Shown: positions 1 to 6,374 of the stretch, piece by piece
How positions within the stretch are numbered: the stretch's first letter is position 1
Layout of the letters: the number at the start of each line of letters is the position of its first letter
From: JBDTGE01 sp050742975
GTDB taxonomy: Bacteria; Actinomycetota; Actinomycetes; Mycobacteriales; Jatrophihabitantaceae
Length of the DNA stretch: 11,590 nt
Direction: 5' to 3'
NCBI GenBank assembly: GCA_050742975.1
Contig: JBOGDQ010000292.1
Location: 1 to 11,590, forward strand
Program-made: the position numbers and the translations under genes
The notes under the pieces: model-generated
Told to the model about the DNA's origin: nothing
The model's input: only the letters and a program-made list of their open reading frames with translations
The model's database searches: none

Positions 1-1
1 A

Positions 2-1150
2 TATGCCAGCGAGATCTACCTGCAGGGCATGGCCGGGGTGCTGCCCGCGTTTACGACGGACGCAACCGCGCTGGAGGACGCCGCGCGCGACACGCTGGCG
101 CCAGGCCCGTTCTGGTACGTCGCGGGCGCGGCCGGATCGGGTGCGACCAACCGGGCGAACCGTGCGGCGTTCGACCGGTGGCGCGTCGTCCCGCGCATGC
201 TGTCCGGCGCCACCGACCGCGACCTGACCACGACGGTCCTCGGCGCGTCGCTGAGCGCCCCGATCATCACCGCACCGGTAGGAGTGCAGTCGATCGTGCA
301 TCCCGAGGCGGAGAAGGCGGTTGCGGCAGTCGCGGCCGAGCTGGGTCTGGCGATGACCCTGTCCACGGTGTCCTCGTTCACGCTGGAGGACGTGGCGGCG
401 GCGAACGGCGACGGCGTGCGCTGGTTCCAGCTGTACTGGCCGAACGACGAGCAGGTGTGCCTGAGCCTGCTCGCCCGGGCGCAGGCGGCCGGCTTCACCA
501 CGCTCGTCGTCACCCTTGACACCTGGCTGCTCGGCTGGCGGCCGCACGACCTGGACAACGCGTACCTGCCGTTCCTCACCGGCGAGGGTCTGGCCAACTA
601 CTTCATCGACGAGGCGTTTCTGGCGCCGCTCGCCAAGCCACCGGCCGATGATCTGCCCGCGGCGCTGATGCGCTGGCTGCCGATGTTCACCGGCACCGAC
701 CACACATGGGACCAGGTCGCGTTCCTGCGCGAGCACTGGGACGGTCCGGTGGTGCTCAAGGGCATCCAGCACGTCGACGACGCGAAGCGGGCCGTCGACA
801 CCGGCGTGCAGGGCATCGTCGTGTCCAACCACGGCGGCCGCCAGGTGGACGGGGCGATCGCCTCGCTGGATGCGCTGCCGCCGATCGCCGCCGCGGTCGG
901 TGATCAGGTCGAGGTGCTGTTCGACTCCGGCATCCGCACCGGAGCGGACGTGCTGAAGGCGATCGCGCTCGGCGCCAGGGCCGTGCTCGTGGCCCGGCCG
1001 TGGGTGTACGGGCTGGCCCTGGGCGGCACGGACGGTGTTCGTCACGTCCTGCGCAGCCTGCTCGCCGACACCGACCTGGCCCTGGCCCTGTCCGGCCACC
1101 GCACCCCGGCCGAGCTGACGCCCGACTGCGTGAAAAGCTTTGAAGGGTGA
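2..1150 (+). CDS. Lactate 2-monooxygenase-like FMN-dependent alpha-hydroxy acid oxidase (5' truncated)
   Basis: The frame is open to the window edge and already reads a family-typical stretch (YASEIYLQG) before the first ATG at 29, so the true start lies upstream and the ATG at 29 is internal. The FMN-dependent alpha-hydroxy acid dehydrogenase TIM barrel is visible throughout. Counting from the ATG at 29, there is YVAGAAGS near the N-terminus, a QLYW strand, Lys244 (VLKGI), the catalytic His268 and substrate-binding Arg271 in SNHGGRQVDG, and the phosphate-binding DSGIRTGADVLKA followed by an ARPWVYG segment. The TLDTWLLGWRPHDLD and YLPFLTGEG stretches resemble lactate 2-monooxygenase more than glycolate oxidase or L-lactate dehydrogenase. 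Family members oxidise a 2-hydroxy acid with O2; lactate monooxygenase yields acetate, CO2 and water. The exact substrate is inferred. The gene ends 108 bases before dxr and is probably not functionally tied to it. Confidence 0.88.
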   Translation, partial: YASEIYLQGMAGVLPAFTTDATALEDAARDTLAPGPFWYVAGAAGSGATNRANRAAFDRWRVVPRMLSGATDRDLTTTVLGASLSAPIITAPVGVQSIVHPEAEKAVAAVAAELGLAMTLSTVSSFTLEDVAAANGDGVRWFQLYWPNDEQVCLSLLARAQAAGFTTLVVTLDTWLLGWRPHDLDNAYLPFLTGEGLANYFIDEAFLAPLAKPPADDLPAALMRWLPMFTGTDHTWDQVAFLREHWDGPVVLKGIQHVDDAKRAVDTGVQGIVVSNHGGRQVDGAIASLDALPPIAAAVGDQVEVLFDSGIRTGADVLKAIALGARAVLVARPWVYGLALGGTDGVRHVLRSLLADTDLALALSGHRTPAELTPDCVKSFEG

Positions 1151-1160
1151 GGATCACGCG

Positions 1161-1262
1161 ATGAGCGCTTGCGCGAAGAGCCGCGCTCACCCGCCGGAGG
1201 CGGGTGTGGCCGGACGGATGCACCCGAGCGCCAGCGAGCGGCGCAGCCGGAGGACGCGTTGA
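1161..1262 (+). CDS. Possible 33-codon leader ORF overlapping the dxr start
   Basis: ATG at 1161 opens a 33-codon frame (begins MSACAKSRAHPPEAG, ends RRSRRTR) whose TGA at 1260-1262 overlaps the dxr TTG at 1259 in the form TTGA. A GGTGAGGA stretch at 1146-1153 lies 7 bases before the ATG and could serve as a Shine-Dalgarno. The product is rich in Arg and Ser and matches no family I recognise. It could be a leader peptide coupling translation to dxr, or simply an open stretch across a GC-rich intergenic repeat: GAGCG-rich sequences of this look are common between actinobacterial genes. I lean towards non-coding, but the start, the Shine-Dalgarno and the stop-start overlap together justify recording it. 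Confidence 0.25.
   Translation: MSACAKSRAHPPEAGVAGRMHPSASERRSRRTR
1188..1206 (+). repeat. Perfect 8-bp hairpin in the dxr leader
   Basis: CACCCGCC (1188-1195) and GGCGGGTG (1199-1206) are exact reverse complements separated by GGA. No T-run follows, so it is not a standard intrinsic terminator. The 3' arm and loop hold a GCCGGAGG copy (1193-1200) identical to the stretch containing the dxr Shine-Dalgarno (1246-1253). A second, weaker stem, GCGCC/GGCGC (1228-1232 with 1240-1244), lies just before the dxr ribosome binding site. Either could affect dxr translation, or the region may be an intergenic repeat. Confidence 0.5.
1249..1254 (+). promoter_or_regulatory. Shine-Dalgarno that fixes the TTG start of dxr
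   Basis: GGAGGA at 1249-1254 leaves 5 bases from its last G in GGAGG to the TTG at 1259. It supports this TTG over the upstream in-frame TTG at 1169, which would add 30 residues with no similarity to the Dxr family. Confidence 0.75.
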
Positions 1263-2446
1263 GCACGAGACCGAGAACAGTGACCGTGTTGGGCTCGACC
1301 GGCTCGATCGGCACCCAGGCGATCGACGTGGCCCGCCACGCACCCGACCGGTTCCGCGTCACCGCGATCGCCGCGGGTGGCAGTGATGTCGCGCTGCTCG
1401 CACGGCAGGCCGCCGAACTCGGCGTCGAGGTCGTGGGCGTGTCCCGGGAGGACGTCGCCGATGAGCTGCGCGCCCAACTGGCCTCGGCGGGCGCGACCGG
1501 CGTCGCGGTGCTCTGTGGTCCGAGCGCGACCGTCGAGCTCGCCGCGCGCGCGGCGGACGTCGTGCTGAACGCCGTCGCCGGTGCGCAGGGCCTGCGCGCC
1601 ACGATCGCCGCGCTGGACGCCGGCCGGTTCGTCGCGCTGGCCAACAAGGAGTCGCTGATCGCTGGCGGCCCGCTGGTCACCAGTCGAGCGGCGCCCGGCC
1701 AGATCGTCCCGGTCGACTCCGAGCACTCGGCCATCGCCCAGTGCCTGCGCGGTGGGTCCTACGGCGAGGTCACCCGGCTGATCCTGACGGCAAGCGGCGG
1801 GCCGTTCCGCGGTCGCACTCGCGCACAGATGTCGGACGTCACGCCGCAGCAGGCGTTGGCCCACCCGACCTGGGACATGGGCAAACTGATCACCACGAAC
1901 TCGGCGACGCTCGTCAACAAGGGCCTGGAGCTGATCGAGGCCCGGCTGCTGTTCGACGTCCCGTACGAGCGGATCGGCGTCGTCGTGCACCCGCAGTCGA
2001 TCGTGCACTCGATGGTCGAGTTCACCGACGGATCGACGCTGGCCCAGGCCTCGCCGCCGGACATGCGGCTGACCATCTCGCTCGCGATGGGCTGGCCCGA
2101 CCGGGTCCCTCGCGCCGCGGCCCCGCTGGACTGGACGAAGAACCGGCAATGGACGTTCGAGCCGCTGGACTCCGAGGCGTTCCCGGCCGTCGAGTTGGCC
2201 CGCCGGGCCGGGGTCGCGGGCGGCTGCGCGCCGGCCGTCTATAACGCCGCGAACGAGGAGCTGGTCGCCGCGTTCCACGGCGGCACGATCGGCTTCCTTC
2301 AGATCTCGGACACCATCGCCGATGTACTCGATGAGTGGCTGAGGAATGAGCATGCCGCGGCTGGGGACCCAGGTACCGTCGAGGACGTCGAACAGGCGGA
2401 GATCTGGGCACGCGACCGGGCCCGCTCGCTGGCTGTTCAGCACTGA
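1259..2446 (+). CDS. dxr: 1-deoxy-D-xylulose 5-phosphate reductoisomerase
   Basis: Dxr converts 1-deoxy-D-xylulose 5-phosphate to 2-C-methyl-D-erythritol 4-phosphate using NADPH and a divalent metal. It is the committed step of the MEP isoprenoid pathway, in the cytoplasm. The 395-residue product has the NADPH-binding GSTGSIG at 12-18, NKES at 129-132, metal ligands Asp153 and Glu155 (VDSEHSAI) and Glu224 (NSATLVNKGLELIE), the flexible-loop HPTWDMGK region at 202-209, and HPQSIVHSMVEF at 244-255. The C-terminal domain carries AVYNAANEE. All key residues are present and the length is normal. The start is the TTG with a good Shine-Dalgarno, just before the family-typical TVTVLGSTGSIG. rseP follows 25 bases after the stop, in the usual actinobacterial order. 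Dxr is the target of fosmidomycin. Confidence 0.97.
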   Translation: MSTRPRTVTVLGSTGSIGTQAIDVARHAPDRFRVTAIAAGGSDVALLARQAAELGVEVVGVSREDVADELRAQLASAGATGVAVLCGPSATVELAARAADVVLNAVAGAQGLRATIAALDAGRFVALANKESLIAGGPLVTSRAAPGQIVPVDSEHSAIAQCLRGGSYGEVTRLILTASGGPFRGRTRAQMSDVTPQQALAHPTWDMGKLITTNSATLVNKGLELIEARLLFDVPYERIGVVVHPQSIVHSMVEFTDGSTLAQASPPDMRLTISLAMGWPDRVPRAAAPLDWTKNRQWTFEPLDSEAFPAVELARRAGVAGGCAPAVYNAANEELVAAFHGGTIGFLQISDTIADVLDEWLRNEHAAAGDPGTVEDVEQAEIWARDRARSLAVQH

Positions 2447-2458
2447 CCACAGATCGAC

Positions 2459-2463
2459 GGGAG
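2459..2463 (+). promoter_or_regulatory. Shine-Dalgarno deciding the rseP start
   Basis: GGGAG at 2459-2463 sits 8 bases before the GTG at 2472. This supports the GTG over the in-frame ATG at 2346, which would lie inside dxr and add 42 polar residues ahead of the first membrane helix. Confidence 0.6.
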
Positions 2464-2471
2464 CCTCGCAG

Positions 2472-3818
2472 GTGCTGTACGCCCTGGGCGTGATCGTGTT
2501 CGCCGTCGGCCTGTTGCTCTCGATCGCGCTGCACGAGATCGGCCACATGGTGCCGGCCAAGAAGTTCGGCGTGAAGGTCACCCAGTACATGGTCGGTTTC
2601 GGGCCGACGCTGTGGTCGCGCAAGAGGGGCGACACCGAGTACGGCATCAAGGCGATCCCGCTAGGCGGCTACATCCGGATGATCGGGATGGTCCCGCCGC
2701 GCGCCGACGGCAAGGTCTCGCGCTGGCCCCGCCGGATGGCGACCGCCGTCGAGGACTTTCGCCAGGTCAGCCGGGCCGAGGTCGAGCCGGCCGACAGCGA
2801 CCGCGAGTTCTACCGGCTCACGCCCGGCAAGAAGATGATCGTGATGCTCGGAGGCCCGTGCATGAACCTGGTCATCTACCTGGTGCTGACGATCGTCCTG
2901 CTGGTCGGGCTCGGCCTGCCGCAGGACAAGCTGACGACCACGGTGAGCACGGTCAGCAAGTGCCTGCTCCCGGCGAACGCCACCACGGCCGAGGCCGCGA
3001 AGTGCACCGCGACGAACACCCCCGCCGCGCTTGCCGGGCTCAAGCCGGGCGACAAGATCGCCTCCGTCGACGGCACGGCGATCACCAGCTGGGACCAGCT
3101 GGTGAAGATCATCGAATCGTCCGCGGGCAAGCAGCTCAGCGTTGTCCTGGTCCGCGACGGTACGACGCGGACGGTCGCCGTCACCCCGGTTCGGAACCTG
3201 AAGTACGCCAACGCGTCGGGAACGAAGACCAAGGAGGCCGGCTTCCTGGGTGTCTCACCTGCGGACCACCACTATTACCAGGACGTCGGGCTGACCGCCG
3301 TGCCCGGTCAGATCGGCAGCCAGATCGGCAAGGGTGTGTCCGCGCTCGGGCGCTATCCGGAGAAGATCGGCAGCCTGTGGAACACCGTGTTCAACGGCAA
3401 GCCGCGTGATGTGAACGGGGCGATCGGGGTCATCGGGATCGGCCGGATCGGCGGCGAGTACGCCGAGACGAACCTGCTGAGCGGCAAGGACAAGGTCTAC
3501 GCGCTGATCTCTTTGCTGGCGAGCGTCAACCTGCTGCTGTTCTTCTTCAACCTGCTGCCACTGCTGCCGCTGGACGGCGGCCACGTGGCCGGTGCGATCG
3601 TCGAGGGGAGCCGGCGCGGTTGGGCCCGGCTGCGGGTGCGCAAGAAGGCGCCGGTCGTGGACACCGACGGCGGTGCGGTGGCCGTCCGCAAGCCCATCTA
3701 CGTGGACACCGCGCAGATGCTGCCGGTCATGTACATGGTCGCGTCCGTGCTGATCCTGCTCACTCTTCTGACGTTCTACGCGGACATCGTCAAGCCAGTT
3801 AACCCCTTCGGCGGATAA
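2472..3818 (+). CDS. rseP: Site-2 intramembrane zinc metalloprotease, RseP/Rip1 family
   Basis: S2P proteases cut single-pass membrane proteins such as anti-sigma factors within the membrane, releasing a regulatory domain (Rip1 in M. tuberculosis, RseP in E. coli). The 448-residue protein starts directly with a membrane helix holding the zinc motif His21-Glu22-x-x-His25 (ALHEIGH). It continues with GFGPTLW, an AIPLGGYIRMIGM beta loop, a second helix at about 131-149, and a PDZ domain at about 180-240 (LKPGDKIASVDGTAI). The third zinc ligand is Asp368, in LLPLDGGH of the third helix, and a last helix lies at about 415-438. All catalytic residues are present. Two cysteines (164 and 178) just before the PDZ domain could form an extracytoplasmic disulphide, which is inference. 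The gene lies 25 bases after dxr and 7 before ispG, so is probably co-transcribed. The substrate is not apparent from the window. Confidence 0.94.
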   Translation: MLYALGVIVFAVGLLLSIALHEIGHMVPAKKFGVKVTQYMVGFGPTLWSRKRGDTEYGIKAIPLGGYIRMIGMVPPRADGKVSRWPRRMATAVEDFRQVSRAEVEPADSDREFYRLTPGKKMIVMLGGPCMNLVIYLVLTIVLLVGLGLPQDKLTTTVSTVSKCLLPANATTAEAAKCTATNTPAALAGLKPGDKIASVDGTAITSWDQLVKIIESSAGKQLSVVLVRDGTTRTVAVTPVRNLKYANASGTKTKEAGFLGVSPADHHYYQDVGLTAVPGQIGSQIGKGVSALGRYPEKIGSLWNTVFNGKPRDVNGAIGVIGIGRIGGEYAETNLLSGKDKVYALISLLASVNLLLFFFNLLPLLPLDGGHVAGAIVEGSRRGWARLRVRKKAPVVDTDGGAVAVRKPIYVDTAQMLPVMYMVASVLILLTLLTFYADIVKPVNPFGG

Positions 3819-3825
3819 TGGGCTT

Positions 3826-4980
3826 GTGACTGTCTCTCTCGGTATGCCCGCCAGCCCCCCGCCCGTCCTCGCGCCGCGGCGCAAGTCGCGTCAGATCAAG
3901 GTCGGCTCGGTCGCTGTCGGCGGCGACGCCCCGGTCTCCGTCCAGTCGATGACGACGACGCTCACCTCGGACGTCAACGCGACGCTGCAGCAGATCGCCG
4001 AGCTGACGGCGACCGGCTGTGACATCGTCCGCGTCGCCGTCCCGTCGCAGGACGACGCCGACGCGCTGCCCGCGATCGCGTCGAAGTCGCAGATCCCCGT
4101 CATCGCCGACATCCACTTCCAGCCGAAGTACGTGTTCGCGGCCATCGACGCCGGCTGTGCCGCCGTCCGGGTCAACCCCGGCAACATCAAGGCGTTCGAC
4201 GACAAGGTCGGCGAGATCGCCCGCGCGGCCGCCGACGCCGGGGTCTCGCTGCGTATCGGCGTCAACGCCGGCTCGCTCGACAAGCGACTGCTGGCAAAGT
4301 ACGGCAAGGCGACGCCCGAGGCGCTGGTCGAGTCCGCGCTCAACGAGGCAGCGCTGTTCGAGGAGCACGACTTCCGCGACTTCAAGATCTCGGTCAAGCA
4401 CAACGACCCGGTCGTGATGGTGCGCGCGTACGAACTGCTCGCGCAGGCCTGCGACTACCCGCTGCACCTGGGCGTCACCGAGGCCGGCCCGGCATTCCAG
4501 GGAACGATCAAGTCCTCGGTCGCGTTCGGCGCGCTGCTGTCGCAGGGGATCGGCGACACCATCCGGGTCTCGCTGTCGGCCCCGCCGGTCGAGGAGGTCA
4601 AGGTCGGGCTGTCCATCCTGGAGTCGCTCAACCTGCGCCAGCGCCGGCTGGAGATCGTCTCCTGCCCGTCCTGCGGGCGCGCGCAGGTGGACGTGTACAC
4701 GCTGGCCGACAAGGTCACCGCGGGGCTGCAAGGCATGACCGTCCCGCTGCGTGTCGCGGTCATGGGCTGCGTGGTGAACGGTCCCGGCGAGGCCCGCGAG
4801 GCCGACCTGGGCGTCGCGTCCGGCAATGGCAAGGGCCAGATCTTCGTGCGCGGCGAGGTCATCAAGACCGTCCCCGAGTCGCAGATCGTCGAGACGCTCA
4901 TTGAGGAGGCCCTGCGGCTGGCTGAGGAGATGGGTGACGCCGGGGTCGCCTCGGGAGAGCCCACCGTCTCCATCAGCTGA
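3826..4980 (+). CDS. ispG: 4-hydroxy-3-methylbut-2-en-1-yl diphosphate synthase (flavodoxin/ferredoxin)
   Basis: IspG (GcpE) is a [4Fe-4S] enzyme that converts methylerythritol 2,4-cyclodiphosphate to HMBPP, the penultimate MEP pathway step, with electrons from ferredoxin or flavodoxin. The 384-residue product has an N-terminal TIM barrel (QSMTTTLTSDV, ADIHFQPKY, VRVNPGNI, GVNAGSLD, DFKISVKHND, LGVTEAG) and a C-terminal cluster domain. The cluster ligands are Cys280, Cys283 (SCPSCGR), Cys315 and Glu322 (MGCVVNGPGEARE), all present. Length is normal for the bacterial two-domain form. The chosen GTG start lies 7 bases after the rseP stop. There is no strong Shine-Dalgarno, so translation may be coupled to rseP, and an ATG at 3844 is an alternative start. 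It completes the dxr-rseP-ispG cluster. Confidence 0.97.
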   Translation: MTVSLGMPASPPPVLAPRRKSRQIKVGSVAVGGDAPVSVQSMTTTLTSDVNATLQQIAELTATGCDIVRVAVPSQDDADALPAIASKSQIPVIADIHFQPKYVFAAIDAGCAAVRVNPGNIKAFDDKVGEIARAAADAGVSLRIGVNAGSLDKRLLAKYGKATPEALVESALNEAALFEEHDFRDFKISVKHNDPVVMVRAYELLAQACDYPLHLGVTEAGPAFQGTIKSSVAFGALLSQGIGDTIRVSLSAPPVEEVKVGLSILESLNLRQRRLEIVSCPSCGRAQVDVYTLADKVTAGLQGMTVPLRVAVMGCVVNGPGEAREADLGVASGNGKGQIFVRGEVIKTVPESQIVETLIEEALRLAEEMGDAGVASGEPTVSIS

Positions 4981-5001
4981 TCCGCTTCGTGATCAGCTTT
5001 T
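4975..5001 (+). terminator. Candidate intrinsic terminator overlapping the ispG stop
   Basis: AGCTGATC (4975-4982) and GATCAGCT (4991-4998) are exact reverse complements with an 8-base loop. The stem ends in a run of four T (4998-5001). The 5' arm contains the ispG TGA at 4978-4980. The short T-run and modest stem make it a moderate candidate. It fits the end of the dxr-rseP-ispG unit. Confidence 0.55.
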
Positions 5002-5063
5002 CCCCGCCAGGCCCCGGTTTCGCGGTCGCGAGCCGACGCCACGCGGGGAAGACGTGATCGCCG

Positions 5064-5083
5064 CTCATCGCGGGACCGATGAG
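5064..5083 (+). repeat. 7-bp inverted repeat upstream of the SDR gene
   Basis: CTCATCG (5064-5070) and CGATGAG (5077-5083) are exact reverse complements around a 6-base spacer, 60 bases before the SDR start. It could be an operator half-site pair, a leader hairpin, or a weak second terminator (TTT follows). I see no convincing -35/-10 pair in 5002-5142; the rest of this gap is ordinary GC-rich sequence. Confidence 0.4.
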
Positions 5084-5131
5084 TTTGCGGCCCGCCCGCC
5101 GTTCCACCTTCTGACACCGCGATATCACCTC

Positions 5132-5137
5132 AGGAGG
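5132..5137 (+). promoter_or_regulatory. Strong Shine-Dalgarno for the SDR gene
   Basis: AGGAGG lies 5 bases before the ATG at 5143. It is the strongest ribosome binding site in the window and suggests the cassette's first gene is well translated when transcribed. Confidence 0.8.
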
Positions 5138-5142
5138 ACGGC

Positions 5143-5931
5143 ATGAGCACACTGCTGAACGGCAAGAACGCGATCATCTACGGCGCGGGTGGCGGCATAG
5201 GCGGCGGCGTCGCCCGCACGTTCGCGCGCGAGGGTGCCCGGGTGTTCCTCGCCGGCCGCACCCGCGCACCGCTCGACGCCGTGGCAGCCGACGTCGCAGC
5301 CGAGGGAGGAGCGGCCGAGGTCGCCGTCCTCGATGCCACCGACGAGGCCGCGGTCGACGCTCACGTACAGGACGTGGTCACCCGCCACGGCCACGTCGAC
5401 ATCTCGTTCAACCTGATCAAGCGCGGCGACGTGCAGCAGATCCCGCTCGTCGACATGAGCGCTGCCGACCTGCTGCGGGCCACCACCGTCGGCCTGACCA
5501 GCAGCTTCATCACCGCGCGCGCCGCCTCGCGGCACATGGTCTTCCGGGGCTCGGGCGTGATCCTGCACCTGAACAGCGCGTCCGGTGCAGGCGCGATGCC
5601 GGGCATGGGCAGTACCGGACCGGCCGACGCGGCGACCGAGGCGCTGATGCGCTACCTGGCCGCCGAGCTCGGACCGCAGGGCGTGCGGGTGTGCGGCATC
5701 TGGACGGCCGGTGTCGTCGAGACGCTCACCTCGGACAAGCTGCAGGAGGTCGGCGGCGACAGCGTGCCCGACCCCTCGGCGGTCGAGCAGATGATCGCCG
5801 ATATGTCCGCACTGCGCCGCGCGCCGCGCCTCGCCGACGTCACCGAGGTGGCAACCTTCCTGGCATCCGACCGCGCCGCCGGGATCACCGGCACGATGAC
5901 CAACGTGACCAGCGGCCTGGTGCTCCGATGA
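5143..5931 (+). CDS. Atypical SDR-fold protein lacking the YxxxK catalytic pair
   Basis: This 262-residue protein has the length and fold pattern of classical short-chain dehydrogenases. The Rossmann motif GAGGGIG is at 14-20, followed by AGRT at 37-40, which in this family helps choose NADP(H), and by the LDATDEAAV acidic region. A Ser occurs at the catalytic strand (NSAS, Ser145). Thirteen residues on, where Tyr is expected, the sequence has Thr158, and the YxxxK Lys is Asp162 (TGPADAATEAL aligned with YxxxKAAxEAL). The NNAG motif is also replaced (SFNLIKRG, 88-95). The rest of the C-terminal half (LAAELGPQGVRV, ADVTEVATFLASDRAAGITGT) is standard. It may bind a nucleotide without normal oxidoreductase chemistry, or use other residues. 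It opens the SDR-VOC-sigma unit with a strong Shine-Dalgarno. The fold is secure; substrate and activity are unknown. Confidence 0.88.
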   Translation: MSTLLNGKNAIIYGAGGGIGGGVARTFAREGARVFLAGRTRAPLDAVAADVAAEGGAAEVAVLDATDEAAVDAHVQDVVTRHGHVDISFNLIKRGDVQQIPLVDMSAADLLRATTVGLTSSFITARAASRHMVFRGSGVILHLNSASGAGAMPGMGSTGPADAATEALMRYLAAELGPQGVRVCGIWTAGVVETLTSDKLQEVGGDSVPDPSAVEQMIADMSALRRAPRLADVTEVATFLASDRAAGITGTMTNVTSGLVLR

Positions 5932-5954
5932 CGGCGACGAAGGGGCGAAACGTG

Positions 5955-6374
5955 ATGGACCTCAAGCTCGAACTCGTCCTGCTACCGGTGTCCGACGTGG
6001 ATCGGGCCAAGGCGTTCTACACCGAGCAGGCCGGCTTCGCACTCGACGTCGACCACCGCGCCGGCGAGCAGTTCCGCGTCGTGCAGGTGACGCCGCCGGG
6101 TTCGGCGTGCTCGATCTCGTTCGGCATCGGCATCACCGACGCCGCGCCCGGCTCCTACCGGGGCACCCACCTGATCGTGACCGACATCGAAGCGGCGCGT
6201 ACCGCGCTCGCCGGTCGCGGCGTCGACGTCAGCGCGGTCCGGCACATGACACCGGACGGCTGGGTGCCGGGCGCGGATCCGGCGCACGCCGACTTCAACT
6301 CCTTCGCCGACTTCAGCGACCCGGACGGCAACACCTGGGTCCTGCAGGAGCGCGGTCACGGTTCGTCGAGGTGA
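5955..6374 (+). CDS. VOC (glyoxalase/bleomycin resistance fold) protein
   Basis: This 139-residue protein is a typical small VOC superfamily member: an N-terminal LELVLLPVSDVDRAKAFYTE beta-alpha unit, a VTPPGSACSISFG strand pair, GTHLIVTDIEAAR beginning the second module, and SFADFSDPDGNTWVLQER at the C-terminus. Candidate metal-face residues are Glu6, His72 and Glu132. The superfamily includes glyoxalase I, extradiol dioxygenases and resistance proteins, and the subfamily here has no assigned substrate that I know of. The ATG at 5955 is chosen because AAGGGG at 5940-5945 is 9 bases upstream. GTG 5952 and ATG 5928, the latter overlapping the SDR stop as ATGA, are in-frame alternatives. Its TGA overlaps the sigma factor's GTG. 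By analogy with mycobacterial SigG and its glyoxalase-like targets, a role in handling reactive aldehydes is possible. Confidence 0.88.
   Translation: MDLKLELVLLPVSDVDRAKAFYTEQAGFALDVDHRAGEQFRVVQVTPPGSACSISFGIGITDAAPGSYRGTHLIVTDIEAARTALAGRGVDVSAVRHMTPDGWVPGADPAHADFNSFADFSDPDGNTWVLQERGHGSSR

Noticed and set aside
2346..2471. 42-residue N-terminal extension of the S2P protease from an ATG inside dxr
   Set aside because: The extension is polar, overlaps conserved dxr codons and precedes the usual N-terminal helix; GTG 2472 has a Shine-Dalgarno and the family-typical start.
1187..2650. 487-codon open frame on the minus strand across dxr
   Set aside because: It mirrors the dxr codon pattern in GC-rich DNA; the translation is low-complexity Arg/Gly/Asp-rich and shows no family motif, while dxr on the + strand is certain.
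3799..4731. 310-codon minus-strand open frame across ispG
   Set aside because: Shadow of ispG: repetitive Arg/Asp/Val/Leu composition, no motif, and ispG is fully conserved in the opposite frame.
6107..6370. Upstream extension of the sigma factor frame across the VOC gene
   Set aside because: The added residues are Arg-rich out-of-frame VOC sequence; sigma region 2 begins just after GTG 6371.
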